Assembly: GCF_914271435.1 (NCBI RefSeq)
Contig: NZ_CAJZAI010000004.1
Location: forward strand, 186,001 to 250,000
DNA length: 64,000 nucleotides
Origin: Cupriavidus laharis
Lineage (GTDB): Bacteria > Pseudomonadota > Gammaproteobacteria > Burkholderiales > Burkholderiaceae
Reading direction: 5' to 3'
The translations under genes were made by a program, and so were the position numbers. A model generated the notes under the pieces. That model was not told where the DNA came from, ran no database searches, and worked only from the letters and a program-made list of their open reading frames with translations. Numbering within the stretch: position 1 is the stretch's first letter; the number at the start of each line of letters is the position of its first letter. Shown piece after piece: positions 16,977 to 25,319 of this stretch.

Positions 16977-18323
16977 TTGTCCAACGCAATCGGTTCCTTA
17001 TCCCCGGCCCCCATTCAGCGCACGGCTGGACTATCCGACAAGCATCGCAGATTCCTGACGAAACTGACTGCGGTCATTTCCGGCGGCATGCTTATTGATG
17101 GCTTCGTCCTGGGGTGCATCGGCATCGTCATGCCTGCCATCACCAATGACTTGCATCTATCCGTCGTCTGGCAGGGCCTGATCGGCGCGTCGGCGCTCAT
17201 TGGTATCTTCATCGGTGGTCCACTCGGCGGCTGGCTGGCCGACAAGGTCGGGCGTCGGCCGATGTTCACCATCGATCTGGCGATCTTCCTGATCGGCTCG
17301 GTTGCCCAGTTCTTCGTGACCGATGCTATGCAACTCTTTGCCGTTCGTCTGTTGATGGGTATCGCGGTTGGCGCAGATTACTCGATCGGATGGCCACTGC
17401 TGGCTGAATTCGCTCCGGCGCGTTTGCGGGGCAAGCTGCTTTCGGTTGTCGAGCTGGCCTGGTATGTGGGATACCTTGTCTCCTACGCAATGGGCTACGC
17501 GTTGACCGTGTCCTCGGCAGCCAGCTGGAACGTGATTCTTGGCCTGAGCACGATCCCGACGGTTATCGTCTTCCTGATGCGCCTGGGGACGCCCGAATCG
17601 CCTCGCTGGCTGATGAGCAAGGGCCGGGTCGCCGAAGCAAGGGCCCTTGCGGCGGAGCACATGGAGCCGGAAGAGCAAATCGATCTTCAATCGCAAAAGA
17701 CTGTCGGCAAACAGGGGTTCGGTCGCCTGTTCTCCGCCGACTACATCAAAGCCACAACGTTCGTTTCGATCTTCTGGGTGTGCAACGTCACGCCGTACTT
17801 TGCCATCGGTGCCTTCGCCCCTATCGTCCTGGAACGGCTCGGACTCGAAGAAGGGCTCACGGGAGGTTTGGTGCTGAATGGAGTGGCCGTGCTGGGAACC
17901 ATCATCACGATAATGTTTATCGAGCGCGTCGGCCGACGCAAGCTCGGTATTCCGCCTTTCTTTATTTCCGCGATTGCGCTGATCTGCGTTGCACTGTTTT
18001 CCCACGTCTCGGCCGCCGTCATTCTTATCTGCTTCTTCACCTTCTCGTTGGTGAATGCGATTTCGACTACGCTTTGCGGAGTCTATCCTGGTGAAGTGTT
18101 CCCGACGGAAATCCGCGGCGTAGGAGTCGGATTCGCTACCGCCTTTTCCCGCGTCGGGGCTGCCGCCGGAACCTTTCTCCTGCCGCTGGTCATCGACTCC
18201 TTCGGTGTCGGCACGGCAATGCTGATCGCGGCAGGCATCAGCCTGGTTGGCGGCATCGTTTCATACTTCCTCGCGCCTGAGACCAAGGGCAAACTGCTGA
18301 GCGAAGTCTCCGCTCCCCAGTGA
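16977..18323 (+). CDS. MFS transporter, metabolite:H+ symporter type
   Basis: A 448-residue, 12-helix carrier. The MFS signatures GGWLADKVGRRPMFTIDL (loop 2-3), MGIAVGADYSIGWPLLAEFAPARLRG and GTPESPRWLMSKGR place it in the sugar porter/aromatic acid or metabolite:H+ symporter branch. The start is the TTG at 16977 with AAGGAG 6 bases upstream; the in-frame GTG further upstream has no such signal. A perfect FNR-like box stands upstream. Together with the downstream DddP-like gene and porin it probably imports the substrate of this region. A second carrier of the same branch is at 23002-24327. Confidence 0.87.
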   Translation: MSNAIGSLSPAPIQRTAGLSDKHRRFLTKLTAVISGGMLIDGFVLGCIGIVMPAITNDLHLSVVWQGLIGASALIGIFIGGPLGGWLADKVGRRPMFTIDLAIFLIGSVAQFFVTDAMQLFAVRLLMGIAVGADYSIGWPLLAEFAPARLRGKLLSVVELAWYVGYLVSYAMGYALTVSSAASWNVILGLSTIPTVIVFLMRLGTPESPRWLMSKGRVAEARALAAEHMEPEEQIDLQSQKTVGKQGFGRLFSADYIKATTFVSIFWVCNVTPYFAIGAFAPIVLERLGLEEGLTGGLVLNGVAVLGTIITIMFIERVGRRKLGIPPFFISAIALICVALFSHVSAAVILICFFTFSLVNAISTTLCGVYPGEVFPTEIRGVGVGFATAFSRVGAAAGTFLLPLVIDSFGVGTAMLIAAGISLVGGIVSYFLAPETKGKLLSEVSAPQ

Positions 18324-18489
18324 TGCACCACTATTCGAGCCGCGCGTTGAGATCGGCTCGGTGACATCCATGCCTGGCGCCACGATGTTGGATTCCATAC
18401 ATCGCGGCTCCTGCCGCTGACGACGGTACGGCACATTCTTGTGCCGCCGTTTGCATGCCGAACCTTATTGAATCACTGTTTCTGGACCA

Positions 18490-19848
18490 ATGCCGATGAA
18501 TAGCAGTGCACAGAATCTCGATATCTTCGCGAAAACGGGCGCGCCAAGTCGAAAGATTGGCCCCTCCGTCCGACTGGCTGTGCAAGCCGCAACGGCTCCG
18601 GGCGAGCTGAATATGCATGCGCTTGGCCCCGGCGACGAGGTTGTCCGCGAATGGACAGACGCCGGGCTGGTACTGCCAGATTTTGCGGGGATGAGACGCT
18701 ATCGCATGGCGCGGATACGCGATGAATTGAAGCGCCGGGACTACGCGGGCATCGTCCTGTACGACCCCGTGAACTTGCGGTATGCCATCGACAGCACCAA
18801 CATGCAGGTCTGGACTCTTCACAATGCATGCCGCTATGTCTTCATTCCCACGGAAGGTCCCGTGGTCCTGTGGGAATTCGACCATTGCGATTTCCTGAAC
18901 CATCACACAGCGTCGGTCGACGAGATCCGGCCGTGCATCCCATGGTTCCACTTCTGTGCGGGCGACCGTGCGTCAGAGCAGGCAGCGCGCTGGGCCGACG
19001 AGATTGCGGCCCTTGTCCGGAAACACGGAGGCGACAACCTCCGGCTGGCCATGGACCACTGCGACCCGGAAGGCGTTGCCGCGCTGGAACGGCTTGGCGT
19101 CAGTGTCCAGAATGGGGAAGGGCTGATGGAGGCGGCCAGGCGCATCAAGTGCGCGGATGAAATCCGAGCCGTGCGTTGTGCGATCCATGCCTGCGAAGCC
19201 GGCATGAAGGTGATGCACGGGCATCTGAAGCCAGGCATCACGGAGCAACGTCTGTGGAGCTACTTGCACGCCGAGAATATTGCGCGCGGAGGCGAGTGGA
19301 TCGAGACGCGCCTGCTTGCCTCCGGACCGCGATGCAACCCGTGGTATCAGGAATGCAGCAGCCGCGTGATCGAGAATGGGGATCTGGTCGCCTTTGATAC
19401 GGACCTGATCGGCAGCTTCGGATTCTGTGTCGACACGTCCCGAACCTGGCTCTGTGGGGACAAATCTCCGACTCGGGAACAGCGCGAAATATACCAACTC
19501 GCCTACGAACAGGTTCAGCACAATATCGGGTTGTTGCGACCGGGCCTGACCAATCACGACCTGACCCACCGCGCCATGTGTTACCCGCGCGAAGCGTTCC
19601 GGCACTACTCCTGCCTGTATCACGGCGTGGGGCTTTGCGATGAGGCGCCCAACATCTACTTTCCGGAATCTTGGAATGCGTGGGGATACGACGGCGTTAT
19701 CGAGCCGGGAATGGTTCTGTGCGTGGAGAGTTTCGTTGGTCGCGTCGATGGAGGGCCGGGCGTGAAGATCGAAGAGCAGGTACTTGTCACGGAGAACGGA
19801 CACGAGGTTCTGACCAGCTATCCGTTTGAAGACCAGCTACTGCGTTAA
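18490..19848 (+). CDS. DddP-like M24-family metalloenzyme (candidate DMSP lyase)
   Basis: A 452-residue protein with the creatinase/aminopeptidase P fold. From memory of DddP sequences, similarity runs the full length, including the N-terminal RKIxPS segment, NLRYAIDSTNMQ, GEWIETRLLASGPR and FDTDLIGSFGFCVD. The six DddP iron ligands all align: Asp303, Asp305, Asp315, His378, Glu413 and Glu428, with matching spacing apart from one residue. The proposed catalytic base Asp384 in HGVGLCDE is also kept. DddP cleaves dimethylsulfoniopropionate to acrylate and dimethyl sulfide. Related M24 enzymes include creatinase, ectoine hydrolase and prolidases, so another substrate is possible. No acrylate pathway genes (acuI, acuN, acuK) are adjacent. 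Confidence 0.8.
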   Translation: MPMNSSAQNLDIFAKTGAPSRKIGPSVRLAVQAATAPGELNMHALGPGDEVVREWTDAGLVLPDFAGMRRYRMARIRDELKRRDYAGIVLYDPVNLRYAIDSTNMQVWTLHNACRYVFIPTEGPVVLWEFDHCDFLNHHTASVDEIRPCIPWFHFCAGDRASEQAARWADEIAALVRKHGGDNLRLAMDHCDPEGVAALERLGVSVQNGEGLMEAARRIKCADEIRAVRCAIHACEAGMKVMHGHLKPGITEQRLWSYLHAENIARGGEWIETRLLASGPRCNPWYQECSSRVIENGDLVAFDTDLIGSFGFCVDTSRTWLCGDKSPTREQREIYQLAYEQVQHNIGLLRPGLTNHDLTHRAMCYPREAFRHYSCLYHGVGLCDEAPNIYFPESWNAWGYDGVIEPGMVLCVESFVGRVDGGPGVKIEEQVLVTENGHEVLTSYPFEDQLLR

Positions 19849-19901
19849 GCATTGTTTTTAATCTTAATTTGTAACCCTGCATAGGCAACGCTTGGAAAAT
19901 C

Positions 19902-20219
19902 ATGAGCACGGCTGACTTCATAGGAATCGTGGGTGTCATTTGCTATCAGGTCGCCTATGCAGGGCTGCAGCTTGGTCGTCTGCAACGCGATGGCAAGTTT
20001 TATTTCTACCTCAATCTGTTCGGTCCCTGCTGCTTGCTGTATTCACTTGTTTTTCATTTCAATCTTGCGGCTGCTGTCAGCCAATTGCTCTGGCTGATGT
20101 GGAGCGTTGTTGGCGTGGTGGTCACAGCCAGAGCGCGACGACGACAGGCCGTTCCGACGGCCGGCAGTGGTGGCGATCCGGACCGCTCGGCCGCGCTGGG
20201 CTCGAATTCGCCTATGTAG
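19902..20219 (+). CDS. CBU_0592-family small membrane protein
   Basis: A 105-residue protein with three hydrophobic segments (about 6-24, 34-52 and 57-76) and a basic tail. The pattern IGIVGVICYQVAYAGLQ and FYLNLFGPCCLLYSLVFHFNLAA fits the CBU_0592-like family of unknown function. It follows the DddP-like gene by about 50 bases on the same strand. Relatives often sit beside transporters. No function is assigned. Confidence 0.65.
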   Translation: MSTADFIGIVGVICYQVAYAGLQLGRLQRDGKFYFYLNLFGPCCLLYSLVFHFNLAAAVSQLLWLMWSVVGVVVTARARRRQAVPTAGSGGDPDRSAALGSNSPM

Positions 20220-20439
20220 GCGACGATCGTGCAGCAACAAGCTTTGTCCTCTTTCGATCGTCATGCCGAGTTCGAGGCGGGCTCGGCCGGCCGACCGCGC
20301 TAGCCGCCAAAGACGGGGCGCTTGATTTCAGTGGATCCGTTGCCGGGTATAGCCGGGGCCGCGGTGTTCCATGCCCAAAATTTATTAATGCTTTCCGCAG
20401 ACTCGGCATTGAATACTATCCTTTATCTGGGAATCACAC

Positions 20440-21585
20440 ATGAAGAAACAATTGTTTGCGGCTTGCGTGGCAGGTACCACTGCCGTTTCGGCCATGGCAC
20501 AGAGTTCCGTGGCCGTGTACGGTGTCCTGGACGAAGGTCTTAACTACACGAACAACGTTGGCGGGCACAGCCAAGTTGCGCTTGAAAGTGGCTTTCCGCA
20601 TGGCAGCAGGTGGGGCTTGAAGGGCACCGAAGACCTGGGCGGCGGCCTGAAAGCACTTTTCCAGCTCGAAAGCGGCTTCGTCGTTGACAACGGTCGCTCC
20701 ACCCAAGGCGGATTGCTGTTTGGTCGCCAGGCGTACGTAGGGGTGAGCAGCAACAAGTTCGGGGCCATCACCGCCGGCCGCCAGTACGATTCGACTGTCG
20801 ACTTCCTTTCGCAGACATCAGTGGCAGGAAGTTGGGGCGGGTACATGTTCGGCCACCCCTACGACAACGACAACATGGTGTATTCGTTCCGGGTAAACAA
20901 CACCGTCAAGTACACCAGTCCCACGTTGGGCGGTCTGAAGTTCGGGGGAACCTACAGCTTCAGCGACGATGTGAATTTCGCGAAGAACCGGCAGTTCAGC
21001 TTCGGCACACAATACACCAATGGTGGTTTGCTGCTGACGGCTGCCTACCTGCAAGCCGACAATCCATCCGCGACGGCTTACGGCGCCATCAACAACGGCG
21101 GAGACCAGAATTTCCTCGGCAGCAAGCTGAAGATCTTTGGCGCAGGGGCAACCTATACCGTGGGTCCGGCGGCGTTCGGCCTGGTCTACTCGAATACGAA
21201 CGTGTCCGACCCGCAGAGTTCCGGCTATGTCGGTCCGATCGTACCGCCGGTTGGGACGGCCTCATCGCTGAGGTTCCAGAACTTCGAGGTGAACGCCAAA
21301 TACCAGTTCGGCCCTTCGTATTGGCTTGGCGCGATGTACACATTGACGCGTGCCAGTCTGAACGTTACCTCCGGCAAGCAGCATCCGACTTATCATTCCT
21401 TCGGGCTGATGGCGGATTACGCCTTCTCGAAGAGAACCGACATTTACCTGCAGGGTGTCTATCAGCATGTTGCAGGCGATACGACCGGCACCGTCCTGGA
21501 TGTGGCGTATGTGCCCGGGGCCGCCAACGTGTCTTCAAACCGGAACCAGCTTCTGCTTCGCGCGGGCATCCGCCATTTCTTCTGA
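20440..21585 (+). CDS. General porin (OmpC-like, betaproteobacterial type)
   Basis: A 381-residue outer membrane porin. A signal peptide ends at AMA-QSS (about residue 20), then SVAVYGVLDEGLNYTNNVGG, typical of the Gram-negative porin family, with alternating strands and a C-terminal ...LRAGIRHFF ending in Phe, needed for BAM-dependent assembly. It is expected to form a trimeric 16-strand channel for small solutes. Its position after the DddP-like gene suggests uptake of the pathway substrate. A closely related porin lies at 27912 but has lost this C-terminus. Confidence 0.92.
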   Translation: MKKQLFAACVAGTTAVSAMAQSSVAVYGVLDEGLNYTNNVGGHSQVALESGFPHGSRWGLKGTEDLGGGLKALFQLESGFVVDNGRSTQGGLLFGRQAYVGVSSNKFGAITAGRQYDSTVDFLSQTSVAGSWGGYMFGHPYDNDNMVYSFRVNNTVKYTSPTLGGLKFGGTYSFSDDVNFAKNRQFSFGTQYTNGGLLLTAAYLQADNPSATAYGAINNGGDQNFLGSKLKIFGAGATYTVGPAAFGLVYSNTNVSDPQSSGYVGPIVPPVGTASSLRFQNFEVNAKYQFGPSYWLGAMYTLTRASLNVTSGKQHPTYHSFGLMADYAFSKRTDIYLQGVYQHVAGDTTGTVLDVAYVPGAANVSSNRNQLLLRAGIRHFF

Positions 21586-21625
21586 CCGCTTCGCCATATC
21601 GAACGGCGGCAATGGCATTGAGAAG

Positions 21626-21657
21626 CCGCCTTTCAATTTGCGCGACACGAAAGGCGG
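21626..21657 (+). terminator. Hairpin after the first porin gene
   Basis: Stem CCGCCTTTC / GAAAGGCGG with a 14-base loop, about 40 bases after the porin stop. No T run; terminator function is likely but not certain. Confidence 0.45.
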
Positions 21658-21720
21658 GCTGTCTGGATCGTCAGCGCCCCTTGCCAGTTCATGTATCAGG
21701 AATGCGGGAATAGCATTCGC

Positions 21721-21942
21721 TCAGTTCTTGTGACGATAGTTGATGCGGCCCTTTGTCAGGTCATATGGAGACATCTCGAGCGTGACGCGATCTCCTGCGA
21801 GAACTCGTATGCGATTCTTCTTGAGCCGCCCGGACGAATAGGCCCAGACCTCGAAGCCATTTTCCAGCGTGACGCGAAAACGGTTATCCGGGAGGACTTC
21901 CGAAACCCTTCCGCCGAATTCCACCAGTTCTTCTTTTGCCAT
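21721..21942 (-). CDS. infA: Translation initiation factor IF-1, second paralogue
   Basis: A 73-residue IF-1 ([13 protein letters not shown] ... [13 protein letters not shown]). It differs from the copy at 2576-2797 at scattered positions while keeping the same length. The ATG follows AAAAGGAG. It lies on the opposite strand, alone, inside the accessory catabolic region between a porin gene and a deletion scar, so it may have arrived with that region or by duplication. IF-1 binds the 30S A site; a specialised role for this copy, for example under stress or at low temperature, is speculation. Confidence 0.92.
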   Translation of the reverse strand: MAKEELVEFGGRVSEVLPDNRFRVTLENGFEVWAYSSGRLKKNRIRVLAGDRVTLEMSPYDLTKGRINYRHKN

Positions 21943-22359
21943 GGATGCTCCTTTTGAGTCTTAGCGAATGCCATGCGACAACGTGGATGCCAGTGTTGCG
22001 GGCCGACGTGGGGATGATTGGGAACGGATGCGCGCGACTGCGCTTTCCCCAGCCCGGCGGGCGGCATGCCGGGCTTTGGCTTCGGTATGGTGCGTGGCAT
22101 GGCAGGAAGGCCGGAAAGTGCGCTATGTGGCTGGTGTCGGCCAGAAGGGTCCGGCCGCTACCAAGATCGAGCCGATCTGAAGCATCCGCCCAAGGTGCGC
22201 ATGAAGCCCCGCCGGGAAAGCCGCGGGGCTTTTTCTTTATTGGTTCACCGTGACGGGTGCGGAAGGAGTAGAGGAAGCAGGTCTTGAAGTTGGAGACTCC
22301 CCTGAAACTTCTGGCTCTGTCCGGGAAGGCCACGGGCAGACGTGAGACGTAGTTCGATG
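21943..22359. other. Degenerate intergenic stretch with an orphan terminator
   Basis: An open frame at 21968-22180 (+) ends in VGQKGPAATKIEPI and is followed 25 bases later by a strong terminator, as if it were the 3' remnant of a lost gene. Its upstream half reads like random sequence and has no start signal. Nothing else is recognised. Confidence 0.35.
22205..22236 (+). terminator. Orphan Rho-independent terminator
   Basis: Stem AGCCCCGC / GCGGGGCT with a 10-base loop followed by TTTTCTTT. No intact gene lies upstream on this strand, which supports loss of a gene here. Confidence 0.75.
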
Positions 22360-22545
22360 TCAATACGTTAGCGGCACATCGATCCCGACAGGCACCACAT
22401 ATTCGGTCAGCCGGCGGCGAGACAGATCCATGTGAGCGCGCACGACTTCTCCCGCCGCGTTTGCATCATGGCGCTCGATCGCGTCAATGATGTCGTCGTG
22501 CTGGCTCGCCGCCTTGCCGAGCTCCGCTTCCATGTCATTCGTGGT
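22360..22545 (-). pseudogene. 3' fragment of a GntR-family (FCD domain) regulator
   Basis: On the minus strand about 60 residues read as the end of an FCD effector domain: ELGKAASQHDDIIDAIERHD, then AGEVVRAHMDLSRRRL, matching the last two helices of FadR/VanR-type regulators. Upstream of residue ELG the frame stays open but the sequence is the reverse complement of a FAD oxidoreductase fragment, so the DNA-binding domain is missing. The fragment is what remains after a deletion with a junction near 22545-22550. Confidence 0.7.
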
Positions 22546-22548
22546 CGG

Positions 22549-22863
22549 ATGTCGATGCTTCCCGGCGTCGAGTTCGAATACACGTGGGGCGGCTCGCTGG
22601 CGCTTTCCCGGAATCACATGGGCCACTTCGGCCAGCTCGCTCCGAACGTCTATGGCGCGCTCTGCTGCAATGGCCTCGGCGTGACCCGGGGCACTGTCAC
22701 CGGCACGTTGCTCGCAGACCACCTTGCCGGCGAACGCAATGCACTCATCGATTTTCTGCTGTCGTCGCCCGGCCCGAACAGGAACCCGCCGGAGCCGCTG
22801 CTCTCGATCGGCGTGAACGCCAATCTCTGGCTGGGCCAGCGACGTGCCGGCAGGGAGGTCTGA
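22549..22863 (+). pseudogene. 3' fragment of a DadA/PuuB-like FAD oxidoreductase
   Basis: About 104 residues (LPGVEFEYTWGGSLALSRNH ... NGLGVTRGTVTGTLLAD ... NPPEPLLSIGVNANLW) align with the C-terminal third of the intact oxidoreductase at 13945-15261. The FAD-binding N-terminus is absent. The open frame reaches back into the GntR fragment, but on the wrong strand for it. It is therefore a decayed paralogue, cut at the same junction as the regulator fragment, and cannot make an active flavoprotein. Confidence 0.75.
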
Positions 22864-23001
22864 ACCCCGAACCCATCGCCTGATCAAGCGCGGCATCGCA
22901 ATTCCGATTGGCGTGCCATGCCGCTCGGACAGATTCTTATCCACGAGACCCGGATTCCGAACCACAGATCGCGATATCCGGGCAACTGCAGGAGACAAAA
23001 C

Positions 23002-24327
23002 GTGAACAACCAAGTGTCTATCGAGGACGTGCCCCTGAACGGGTTCCATCAGTTGCTCAGCATCCGGTCCGGCGGCGGCTGGGTGCTGGACGGCTATGTG
23101 CTGAGCATCATCGGAGTGGCCATGGTGCAGCTATCGTCCGCACTGGACCTGAGCAGCTTCTGGCAAGGCATGGTGGCCGCCTCGGCGCTGATCGGCATTT
23201 TCTTTGGCGGCTTCCTCGGCGGACTCCTGACGGGCTCCCTGGGTCGCCAGAAGCTGTACTTCTTCGGTCCGGCGATCTTCGTCATTTGCTCGCTGGCGCA
23301 ATACTGGGCCGACTCGGGTGCGGCGCTGTTCTTCTTCCGGTTCCTGATCGGAGTGGGCGTGGGGTTTGAGTATCCCGTGGCGGGCTCGCTGCTTGTCGAG
23401 TTCATGCCCAAGAAGTACCGGGGTCCGCGGCTGGCGATGCTGACGATCCTGTGGTTCGCCGGTGCCGCGATGGCCTATATGGTCGGCAACGCCATTCTGG
23501 ACAGCGGGCGGGCCGACGCATGGCGCCTGGTGCTGGCCAGCCCGGCCATCATCGGCGCGGTGCTGCTGCTGGTGCGCATCGGGACGCCTGAGTCGCCGCG
23601 CTGGTTGTTGAGCAAGGGTCGTACCGCAGAGGCCGAGCGCGTCATCAAGAAGGTCTATGGCCCCTCGTTCTCGCTGAAGAACCTGCCGGAACAGCCGGCC
23701 GAGAAGAAGGTGTCGCTGTTGAGCCTGCTGCACTCGGGCTATGGCAAGCGCATGCTGTTTGTGTCGGTGTTCTGGAGCTGTTCGGTCATCCCCGTGTTCG
23801 CCGTGTATGCGTTCGCACCGGCGGTGCTGCAGGCACTGAACCTGAAGGGCGACTGGGCGTCGTTCGGTTCCGTAATCATCACCATGCTGTTCGTCGTGGG
23901 CTGCATCCTCGCGACGCGGCTGATCAACGTCATCGGCCGCCGCAGCATGCTGATCCACAGCTTCCTGTGGTCCGGTCTTGCACTGCTGGGGCTGGGCATC
24001 CATTCGGACGGCTCGCAGGTCCTGGTGCTGGTTCTGTTCGGTGCCTACGCGGTATTCATCGGCGGCGCGCAGGTTCTGCAACTGGTGTACCCGAATGAGT
24101 TGTTCCCCGCGGAAATCCGCTCGGCGGCTGTCGGCCTGGGGGCATCGCTGTCCCGCGTCGGCGCGGCGATCGGAACCTGGCTGGTGCCGATTTCGCTGCA
24201 GAGCATTGGCGTCGGCAACACGATGTTCGCCGCCGCCGGCGTGACCCTGGTCGGTCTGCTGGTCTCCCTGGCCCTTGCCCCGGAAACGCGCGCGCTGAGC
24301 CTGCAGGAAGCAGCCTCGCTGCGCTGA
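23002..24327 (+). CDS. MFS transporter, metabolite/sugar porter type (second copy)
   Basis: A 441-residue 12-helix carrier with GGFLGGLLTGSLGRQKLYFF, GVGVGFEYPVAGSLLVEFMPKKYRG, GTPESPRWLLSKGR and PNELFPAEIRSAAVG. It belongs to the same branch as the carrier at 16977-18323. The start is GTG at 23002, with GCAGGAGAC 6 bases upstream; no ATG fits. It is followed by a DapA-like gene and an aldehyde dehydrogenase on the same strand, so it probably imports a compound handled by them. Confidence 0.86.
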   Translation: MNNQVSIEDVPLNGFHQLLSIRSGGGWVLDGYVLSIIGVAMVQLSSALDLSSFWQGMVAASALIGIFFGGFLGGLLTGSLGRQKLYFFGPAIFVICSLAQYWADSGAALFFFRFLIGVGVGFEYPVAGSLLVEFMPKKYRGPRLAMLTILWFAGAAMAYMVGNAILDSGRADAWRLVLASPAIIGAVLLLVRIGTPESPRWLLSKGRTAEAERVIKKVYGPSFSLKNLPEQPAEKKVSLLSLLHSGYGKRMLFVSVFWSCSVIPVFAVYAFAPAVLQALNLKGDWASFGSVIITMLFVVGCILATRLINVIGRRSMLIHSFLWSGLALLGLGIHSDGSQVLVLVLFGAYAVFIGGAQVLQLVYPNELFPAEIRSAAVGLGASLSRVGAAIGTWLVPISLQSIGVGNTMFAAAGVTLVGLLVSLALAPETRALSLQEAASLR

Positions 24328-24410
24328 CTGGCCGAACGCTACCCTGAGGCGCGCCAAAGCACCGCCGCGCCTCTCCCCAAGAACATCCTTCCTGTATTGA
24401 CGGAGTCACC

Positions 24411-25319
24411 ATGAAATTCGAAGGCATCTACACGCCCGCCATCACGCCCCTGACAACGAACGAGGACATCGACAATGCCGCCTTTGCGCAAGTCCTGGAG
24501 TCGCTGATCGATGCCGGCGTGCACGGCATCATCATCGGCGGGTCCACCGGCGAATACTATGCGCACACCACGGCAGAGCGCCTGGCCCTGGCAGCGTATG
24601 CCAAGGAGGTGATCGGCACCCGCGTGCCGCTGATCGTCGGCACCGGTGCCGTGCGCACGGAAGACTCGGTGGAATACGCCAAGGGCGCCAAGGCCATCAA
24701 GGCAGACGCCATTCTCGTCGGCTCGCCGCCCTATGCGCTGCCGACCGAAGCCGAGAACGCCATTCACGCGCTGACGGTCGACAAGGCCGCCGACCTGCCG
24801 ATCATGCTCTACAACTATCCGGGCCGGATGAGCGTGTCGATGGGCCGCGAGTTCTTCCGCACGGTCTCGGCCGCCTCGTCCAACTTCGTCGCCATCAAGG
24901 AGAGCTCGGGCCAGATGGCGCAACTGCACATGCTGGCCACCGAGTTCCCGAATATCGACATCTCGTGCGGCTGGGACGACCAGGCACTGGAATTTTTCGC
25001 CTGGGGGGCTCGCAGCTGGGTATGCGCGGGCTCGAATTTCATTCCGCGCGAACATATCGCCCTGTACGAAGCCTGCGCCATCGAGAAGGATTTCGACAAG
25101 GGTCGCCGCATCATGGCGGCCATGATGCCGCTGATGGATTTCCTCGAAGGCGGGAAGTTCGTGCAGTCGATCAAGGCCGGTTGCGAGCTGGCCGGCCTGC
25201 GCGCCGGTGGCGTACGGGCGCCGCTGCAGGGCCTCGATGACGACGAGAAGGCGCGGCTGCAGGCCGTGGTCGCCAAGCTGAAGCAGGACGTCGCGACGAT
25301 CGCAGGGGAGAAGGCGTGA
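24411..25319 (+). CDS. DapA/NanA-family Schiff-base lyase or dehydratase
   Basis: A 302-residue class I aldolase-fold enzyme. Schiff-base Lys163 sits in FVAIKESSG, the catalytic Tyr in MLYNYPGR (Tyr134/136 region), and the carboxylate-binding loop is GGSTGEYY at 43-50. The DapA family includes dihydrodipicolinate synthase and many catabolic members acting on alpha-keto acids (KDG, KDGDH dehydratase, hydroxyproline pathway). Location between an MFS carrier and an aldehyde dehydrogenase argues for a catabolic role over lysine synthesis. In the hydroxyproline/glucarate routes such an enzyme yields alpha-ketoglutarate semialdehyde, which an aldehyde dehydrogenase oxidises; that parallel is inferred. 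Its stop overlaps the next start. Confidence 0.85.
   Translation: MKFEGIYTPAITPLTTNEDIDNAAFAQVLESLIDAGVHGIIIGGSTGEYYAHTTAERLALAAYAKEVIGTRVPLIVGTGAVRTEDSVEYAKGAKAIKADAILVGSPPYALPTEAENAIHALTVDKAADLPIMLYNYPGRMSVSMGREFFRTVSAASSNFVAIKESSGQMAQLHMLATEFPNIDISCGWDDQALEFFAWGARSWVCAGSNFIPREHIALYEACAIEKDFDKGRRIMAAMMPLMDFLEGGKFVQSIKAGCELAGLRAGGVRAPLQGLDDDEKARLQAVVAKLKQDVATIAGEKA

Noticed and set aside
22360..23049. A 229-residue minus-strand open frame
   Set aside because: Only its last 60 residues look like protein (GntR FCD end); the remainder is the reverse complement of a flavoenzyme fragment and the carrier gene's 5' region.
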